Assembly (NCBI GenBank): GCA_049315325.1
Contig: JBMOKJ010000004.1
Span: 124,001-188,000, forward strand
DNA length: 64,000 nucleotides
Direction of reading: 5' to 3'
DNA from: CAXXIC01 sp049315325
GTDB lineage: Bacteria > Bacteroidota > Bacteroidia > Bacteroidales > UBA7332
Shown here: piece by piece, positions 59,900 through 64,000 of the stretch
Position numbering within the stretch: position 1 is the first letter of the stretch
Layout: each line of letters opens with the position of its first letter
Notes under the pieces: model-generated
The model's input: only the letters and a program-made list of their open reading frames with translations
The model's database searches: none
Told to the model about the DNA's origin: nothing
Program-made: the position numbers and the translations under genes

Positions 59900-60400
59900 A
59901 TGAAAAGAATCTTTTATTTGTTATTCCTCGCAGCATGGATTTTACAATCGTGTAGTAAGTCAGATGATTCACTCAATGGAAATATTCTTATTATCACGAC
60001 ATCTACAGGTGAAACAAAAACCTTCAAATATGCGAATAGTATGACGGCTGGCACATTTAAATGCTCAGTTGACAATTATAACGGTCCCTATAGTAAATAT
60101 AGCGTTATAGCACTTCGTGCATTCCTTGATAACGATGATCATATAACTGGTGACATAGCTTTGTTTTTTTACTCTCCTATAAAAATAGGATATGTATATG
60201 AAAGTTATGGAAGGTATTCTGATGTTCGATTTGAAGATTGGATAGAAAGTGACAACTCAACTATGAACAAACGAACAATTGTTTTTACCGACTATAATTA
60301 TCCAAGGCATATAGCCGGCTCTGTGACAGGATACGATGTAAATGGGAAAATGGTTGCTAAGGGAATATTTGATTTTATATCTACAAAAACAGCACAATGA
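59900..60400 (+). CDS. Lipoprotein of unknown function
   Basis: The 166-residue protein has a lipoprotein signal ending ILQSC (Cys18) followed by SKSDD, an acidic start that in Bacteroidetes favours surface exposure. The remainder is beta-rich with no family that I can name (TSTGETKTFKYANSMTAG..., ITGDIALFFYSP). It is preceded by the 46-nt leader repeat, which also precedes the next gene, so both may be expressed in the same way. The stop is 11 bases before the next copy of that leader. Confidence 0.65.
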   Translation: MKRIFYLLFLAAWILQSCSKSDDSLNGNILIITTSTGETKTFKYANSMTAGTFKCSVDNYNGPYSKYSVIALRAFLDNDDHITGDIALFFYSPIKIGYVYESYGRYSDVRFEDWIESDNSTMNKRTIVFTDYNYPRHIAGSVTGYDVNGKMVAKGIFDFISTKTAQ

Positions 60401-60411
60401 TTTAACATAAC

Positions 60412-60457
60412 ATAGCGGAAGCCGAAAAGCAAAAGAGTAGGCGAAATTTAAACCCAT
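60412..60457 (+). repeat. 46-nt leader repeat, copy 2
   Basis: Identical to 59847-59892. It ends 5 bases before the ATG of the LamG lipoprotein gene. Confidence 0.85.
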
Positions 60458-60462
60458 AAAAA

Positions 60463-62016
60463 ATGAAAAAGCAACTATTTTTTCTCACCATTTTGTGCGT
60501 TGCACTATGGTCTTGTACAAAAGAGAACAACGATGCTTCAACCGTTGTTACTGTAAAGCTAAATCCTTCTTTTTTCACGATGAATGAAGGTACAAATGAG
60601 CCGATGAAAATTAAAGGGTCTGGTTTTGAAAAGATGAGAACATCAACTACGCCCGATTCGGTGGTTTATGCCATTCAGGTGTACGAAAACGATCTGCCAT
60701 ACTATTATGGCTTGTTTAACGATGTGAGTAAGATGCAGTTGGCATTGACCACTTCTCTAACGTATAAGTTTAAAGTGACGGCATACAAAACTGGCACAGG
60801 TAAAGGTCTTAAGGTTTTGGCTGATACGGCTGGAGTCAATTACTTCTTGCCAAACAAAACGCCTTTGCAAAACAAGTTTATCAAAGGTGATGCACTCAAA
60901 GATATTGACCTTGCAGGTAGTATTGTATTGGGTGGTGCTGCGAAGGATTATCCTGAAACAGATGCTTTCTATGCAACTAAAACCTTGACTATCGAAAAGG
61001 GTATGTCTAATGTCGATTTTACGTTGTTACGCATGGGCTTTGGTATAAACTTCACAGTAGATGCACTCACTACTGGCAATATGGAAATCTATGTCGGCAA
61101 CGATACGTTGAAACTGAACAGTGGCAAAACAACAGCATACACCGTCCGTCAATTCAAAAGCTCAACTAATACGTTTGCAAACATCTATTCGAATGCCAAT
61201 AGCTTTGGCGATTCTATCGCGATTACAGCCAAATGGATAAGTGCAGGTGGTACAATTGTTACTGCCACAGGTAAATATAAGTTTTTGAGAAATTATCAGA
61301 AAACAATCAATATCCAGTTAAATTCGCTTACCAATATTGTATCATTTGAAAGTTGGAAATTCCCAACTGATGGGCTTGTGGCTTGGTATCCATTTAATGG
61401 TAATGCAAATGATGAGAGTGGGAATGTGAATAATGGGACAGTTAGTGGTGCAATTCTTTCTACAGATAGGTTTAGCAACCCAAACAAATCTTATTACTTC
61501 AATGGTACTTCAAATTACATAAACTCTAATGTAAAATTGCCTAATATATTTTCAATTAGCGTATGGACAAATGTTGAACAATATAAAAGTTTCACTACTC
61601 AAAATATAGGTAGTAAATTTATTACTTCTATTGATAACAATTATCCAAATACGGGATTTGAAATTAGCGGAGATATTCCAACCACAAATGGTCAGATTTC
61701 AATTAGTTTTTGGAATAATATCACAACTCCTTCTCAAGGGATTTTATCATCAAATTTAACAAGTTTAAATAAATGGTATTTTATGACAGCAACATACGAT
61801 GGTAGTAAATTGAGTTACTATTTTAACGGAAAGTTCGAAAAATCAATTAATGCAACGTTTATCCAAAATAATACGAATGTAATGTTTGGAGCAAGGCGAG
61901 TTCCTGTTGCATCTGGTAATTATAATTTCTTCCTACAAGGTAAATTGGATGATGTTGGTATTTGGAATCGTGTATTAACTCAAGATGAGATTACCACTTT
62001 GTATAATGCGAAATAA
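60463..62016 (+). CDS. Surface lipoprotein with a C-terminal LamG/concanavalin-like domain
   Basis: The 517-residue protein has a lipoprotein signal ending LWSC (Cys18) followed by TKEND-like acidic residues. The first half (about 30-300) is a beta-rich region I cannot assign. The second half (about 302-517) is a LamG/concanavalin-like jelly roll, opening with GLVAWYPFNGNANDESGNVNNG and ending GKLDDVGIWNRVLTQDEITTLYN, which is a common family signature. Such domains bind glycans or proteins. It carries no T9SS sorting domain, so lipid anchoring is its probable export route. Confidence 0.85.
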   Translation: MKKQLFFLTILCVALWSCTKENNDASTVVTVKLNPSFFTMNEGTNEPMKIKGSGFEKMRTSTTPDSVVYAIQVYENDLPYYYGLFNDVSKMQLALTTSLTYKFKVTAYKTGTGKGLKVLADTAGVNYFLPNKTPLQNKFIKGDALKDIDLAGSIVLGGAAKDYPETDAFYATKTLTIEKGMSNVDFTLLRMGFGINFTVDALTTGNMEIYVGNDTLKLNSGKTTAYTVRQFKSSTNTFANIYSNANSFGDSIAITAKWISAGGTIVTATGKYKFLRNYQKTINIQLNSLTNIVSFESWKFPTDGLVAWYPFNGNANDESGNVNNGTVSGAILSTDRFSNPNKSYYFNGTSNYINSNVKLPNIFSISVWTNVEQYKSFTTQNIGSKFITSIDNNYPNTGFEISGDIPTTNGQISISFWNNITTPSQGILSSNLTSLNKWYFMTATYDGSKLSYYFNGKFEKSINATFIQNNTNVMFGARRVPVASGNYNFFLQGKLDDVGIWNRVLTQDEITTLYNAK

Positions 62017-62046
62017 AACAAAATGGAATCACCTGAAAATCCACAA

Positions 62047-62096
62047 AATAGTAAGGAGCGGAAACCGAAAAGCTTATGAGTAGGGGAAAGAAAAAT
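62047..62096 (+). repeat. Diverged third copy of the leader repeat
   Basis: AGGAGCGGAAACCGAAAAGC...GAGTAGGGGAAA resembles the 46-nt repeat and lies before the next small gene, partly overlapping its first possible start codon. An 18-codon frame 62023-62079 overlaps it and ends in ATGA. Confidence 0.5.
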
Positions 62097-62315
62097 ACAA
62101 ATATTATGGAAGAAGTAAGAAGATCTATAGCTGAATCTTTAGAACTAATCAAAAAATGTGCATATTTAAATCAATTTAGTCCAAATTTTTTCCCTGGATT
62201 ATGTTTAATGTTGCAACAACTTGAAATCATTGCTAAAGAAAACTTAAGCGAAGATGATTCATTATTGAAGGAAATCGTAGACTTAAAGGAAATCGTTTGT
62301 AAAAACCAGATTTGA
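62076..62315 (+). CDS. Small hypothetical helical protein
   Basis: The 79-residue product (or 69 residues from the alternative ATG at 62106) is helical with no recognised family: MEEVRRSIAESLELIKKCAYLNQ and then LCLMLQQLEIIAKENL. It has no signal peptide. It is the third gene in a row preceded by the leader-type repeat. The GC content is low. The start at 62106 is more plausible, since the first ten residues fall in the repeat sequence. Confidence 0.45.
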   Translation: MSRGKKNTNIMEEVRRSIAESLELIKKCAYLNQFSPNFFPGLCLMLQQLEIIAKENLSEDDSLLKEIVDLKEIVCKNQI

Positions 62316-62324
62316 TATATTTAT

Positions 62325-62350
62325 AAGGCGGATTTTCGTTAATCCGCCTT
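62325..62350 (+). terminator. Terminator after the small hypothetical gene
   Basis: AAGGCGGATT/AATCCGCCTT with loop TTCGTT; only a short T-run (TTTCG) follows, so efficiency is uncertain. Confidence 0.6.
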
Positions 62351-62432
62351 TCGATATTACAAAAATTGAATTGCCTCCACCCTAACCGTCACAACGGATA
62401 TGAAACCGTAGAAAGATGTTGTTGCGTTGGCG

Positions 62433-62450
62433 TCCCGATAGCTATCGGGA
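62433..62450. repeat. 18-bp perfect palindrome TCCCGATA-GC-TATCGGGA
   Basis: It differs from the palindrome at 49158-49175 only in its two centre bases (GC in place of AT). It belongs to a dispersed palindrome family. Confidence 0.75.
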
Positions 62451-62668
62451 TGTGCTCCCGCCTTCTTCATATTATGAGCACTTGCCTGCGGCAGGCAGGT
62501 TTGCAATGCGAAAAACAATAAATTTGTTGTCGGAACACAGTTCCTTGCAATACTAAAAAGCGAGATTGCAATTAGTTACGCTGACCGTTGGTTCTCGCTA
62601 ACGAACATCGTCTTTTTACTGTATATCTTACCAAAACCTTGCTGGTTCCTGCTAGCGTGAGTTTAGCG

Positions 62669-62709
62669 AAGTGCAACTTCCCTCTGCTCGGGACAAGTTG
62701 TGCTTTTTT
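62669..62709 (+). terminator. Terminator-like hairpin in the region before nuoA
   Basis: AAGTGCAACTT pairs with AAGTTGTGCTT (two wobble pairs) around a 15-base loop and is followed by six T. No obvious gene precedes it directly. Confidence 0.55.
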
Positions 62710-62831
62710 GTTTAAAACAATTCCGCTTTCAGCATTGTAGATCTGTGACTGTTTTTGAAGTTGCAGTCTGACTTAGACATTGCACGAAAAAAAGCTCATT
62801 GTAAACCAAAACCTTGTTGTATTTTTCATCA

Positions 62832-62933
62832 ATGAAAAGCGAATGGAAAGAAGCATACGAAGCAATTGAAATTTTATGGAAAAATAATTTTGCTAGTAAA
62901 ATGAACGAAACCGCTACAAAATCAGTTATTTAG
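62832..62933 (+). CDS. Very short open frame, possible gene fragment
   Basis: This 33-residue frame reads as an amphipathic helix rich in Glu, Lys and Trp (EWKEAYEAIEILWKNNF). I do not recognise it. It may be the remains of a small gene of the adjacent leader-repeat group, or chance. It has no promoter match. Confidence is low. Confidence 0.2.
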   Translation: MKSEWKEAYEAIEILWKNNFASKMNETATKSVI

Positions 62934-63049
62934 ACTGAGTCTAATCGACAATTTGCTTGATATCACTCATTTTGATAAATTATTTTAACAATTAACACCC
63001 CTTATATGCGGAAATTTTTCCGTTATTTTGTAGCGTAAAATATCAAAAG

Positions 63050-63439
63050 ATGGAAAAACTGTTTTTGGTAAGCGATTACCTTCCAATTTTAATACAAATT
63101 TTTGTTGCTTTCTCGTTTGTGGTTATCGTCATGTTTGTGACGCACTTCATATCGAGCAAGCGAAAACGGGTGAGAACCGCACGCAAAGAAGAGAACTTCG
63201 AGTGTGGAATCGAGATACAGGGAAATGCACGTTTCCCTTTTTCTGTTAAGTATTTTCTCGTTGCCATCCTTTTTGTATTGTTCGATGTAGAGGTCATTTT
63301 CTTCTACCCTTGGGCAGTTAACTTTAAGGCAATGGGCTGGAATGGCTTTATGTATATGCTTCTGTTTATGGGAATTTTCCTCTTTGGATTTTTCTACATC
63401 TACAAAAAAGGAGCATTCGATTGGAATAAAAATGACTAA
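63050..63439 (+). CDS. nuoA: NADH-quinone oxidoreductase subunit A
   Basis: This small membrane subunit of respiratory complex I (129 residues) has three transmembrane helices, the first at about 9-35. The loop segment EENFECGIEIQGNARFPFSVKYFLVAILFVLFDVEVIFFYPWAV carries the conserved Cys and the Asp-Val-Glu motif of NuoA/ND3. It is the first gene of the nuo operon. nuoB begins 113 bases downstream, farther than usual, with a repeat-filled spacer between. Confidence 0.95.
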   Translation: MEKLFLVSDYLPILIQIFVAFSFVVIVMFVTHFISSKRKRVRTARKEENFECGIEIQGNARFPFSVKYFLVAILFVLFDVEVIFFYPWAVNFKAMGWNGFMYMLLFMGIFLFGFFYIYKKGAFDWNKND

Positions 63440-63552
63440 AGAAAAGAGCCAAGAATAAAGAACAAAGAGCCAAGACTTTTGACTTACGGAAGCGCAGCGA
63501 ACATTCCGTTTACGGAACGACTTACAACTTTTTTAGACTTACGACTTAGATA
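63440..63552 (+). repeat. Repeat-filled spacer between nuoA and nuoB
   Basis: It contains the phrase AAGAGCCAAGA twice (22 bases apart) and then RACTTAY-type heptamers (GACTTTT-GACTTAC, CGACTTACAACTTTT, GACTTAC-GACTTAG) flanking a small dyad CGGAA...TTCCG. The heptamers face nuoB in the same sense as the copies facing mreB and purH. Confidence 0.7.
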
Positions 63553-64000
63553 ATGGACGAAAATAACGAATATAATTTGGTTGATGCACCCGAAGGCTAC
63601 ACAGCACCGGGTTTCTTTGCAACCACACTAGATGCCGCTGTAGGATTGGCGCGCAAAAACTCTATTTGGCCTTTGCCATTTGCCACCTCGTGCTGCGGTA
63701 TCGAGTTTATGGCAACAATGGGTGCTCACTACGATTTAGGCCGATTTGGTGCAGAGCGTTTAAGTTTCTCGCCACGTCAAGCCGATTTGTTGATGGTGAT
63801 GGGTACTATTGCTAAGAAAATGGGACCTGTGGTGCAACAAGTGTATGAGCAGATGGCAGAACCACGCTGGGTATTAGCGGTAGGTGCTTGCGCATCGAGT
63901 GGGGGTGTGTTCGATAGTTACTCTGTGCTTCAGGGAATCGACAAAGTGGTGCCGGTCGATGTATATGTGCCAGGATGTCCGCCACGCCCCGAGCAAATTA
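63553..64000 (+). CDS. nuoB: NADH-quinone oxidoreductase subunit B, partial
   Basis: The start ATG is at 63553 and the gene runs off the right edge after 149 codons. It carries the [4Fe-4S] cluster N2. The tandem cysteines appear in FATSCCGIEFMATMG, the third in GACASSGGVF and the fourth in VPGCPPRPEQ, so all four ligands are inside the visible part. The N-terminus is short and soluble. It follows nuoA on the same strand across an unusual 113-base spacer of dispersed repeats. Confidence 0.96.
   Translation, partial: MDENNEYNLVDAPEGYTAPGFFATTLDAAVGLARKNSIWPLPFATSCCGIEFMATMGAHYDLGRFGAERLSFSPRQADLLMVMGTIAKKMGPVVQQVYEQMAEPRWVLAVGACASSGGVFDSYSVLQGIDKVVPVDVYVPGCPPRPEQI

Larger units (their letters stand above)
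62351..63049. other. Non-coding region rich in dispersed palindromes before nuoA
   Basis: It contains an 18-bp palindrome TCCCGATAGCTATCGGGA (62433-62450), a GCCTGCGGCAGGC dyad (about 62484) and a terminator-like stem (62669-62709). A short frame 62832-62933 reads MKSEWKEAYEAIEILWKNNFASK...; it is of 33 codons and plausible only as a fragment. No nuo-type promoter is clear: TTATTTTGT at 63024-63032 is a near miss. Confidence 0.5.

Noticed and set aside
62832..62933. Confident call of a new small gene
   Set aside because: The frame is only 33 codons without promoter or conserved context; kept solely as a low-confidence feature.

Overview
The window looks like a chromosomal segment of a low-GC member of the Bacteroidetes (Bacteroidota), most likely order Bacteroidales; a Paludibacter-like genus is a guess from protein style only. 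The support is: at least three proteins with the C-terminal sorting domain of the type IX secretion system (T9SS); almost no Shine-Dalgarno sequences; many promoters of the Bacteroidetes form TTG-N19/20-TAnnTTTG(Y); a DUF4395 membrane protein; and the locally typical order mreB-mreC-mreD-PBP2-RodA.

Layout. 1-10904 (minus strand) is a surface polysaccharide locus: flippase (partial), hexapeptide acetyltransferase, glycosyltransferase, FAD-dependent UGM-like oxidoreductase, dTDP-glucose 4,6-dehydratase, GDP-fucose synthase, GDP-mannose dehydratase, Wzc-type chain-length regulator/tyrosine kinase and Wza-type export lipoprotein. 11063-18398 holds hisS and the rod-shape operon mreBCD-PBP2-RodA. 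18504-29556 is a housekeeping stretch, all on the minus strand: purH, lpxB, a DUF1272 zinc protein, surE, smpB, a Yip1-like protein, htpG, a small cytochrome c, a CE2-like SGNH esterase, a beta-barrel protein and DUF4395. 29972-37175 is a drug-type ABC export operon (TetR, TolC, HlyD lipoprotein, two ATPases, two ABC-2 permeases). From 37686 on most genes are on the plus strand: a TPR/PD40 protein, udk, a YugP-type metallopeptidase, rplU-rpmA, serS, a block of secreted T9SS proteins with an extracellular endonuclease I (45100-54993), an ABC-F protein, an MgtC-like protein, a ParE-type toxin-antitoxin pair, a small group of lipoprotein/hypothetical genes with duplicated leaders, and finally nuoA and the start of nuoB.

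The genes are mostly recognisable families. The unusual content lies between genes. I see three intergenic arrays whose repeats keep a 21- or 42-nt period (4612-4854, 29754-29888, 58465-58797). Inverted pairs of a REP-like element (REPIN-like) occur twice; one pair supplies the N-terminus of an ABC permease, and a third single copy supplies the C-terminus of its ATPase. Two MITE-like inverted-repeat elements (37262-37439, 49024-49212) and a diverged duplicated hairpin module (41495-42045) are also present. RACTTAY heptamer runs lie upstream of mreB, purH and nuoB. A 112-nt compound palindrome followed by a terminator (59676-59818) lies next to a 46-nt leader that is repeated exactly in front of two successive lipoprotein genes, with a weaker copy before a third.

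All functional calls come from reading the sequence; no database search was possible.
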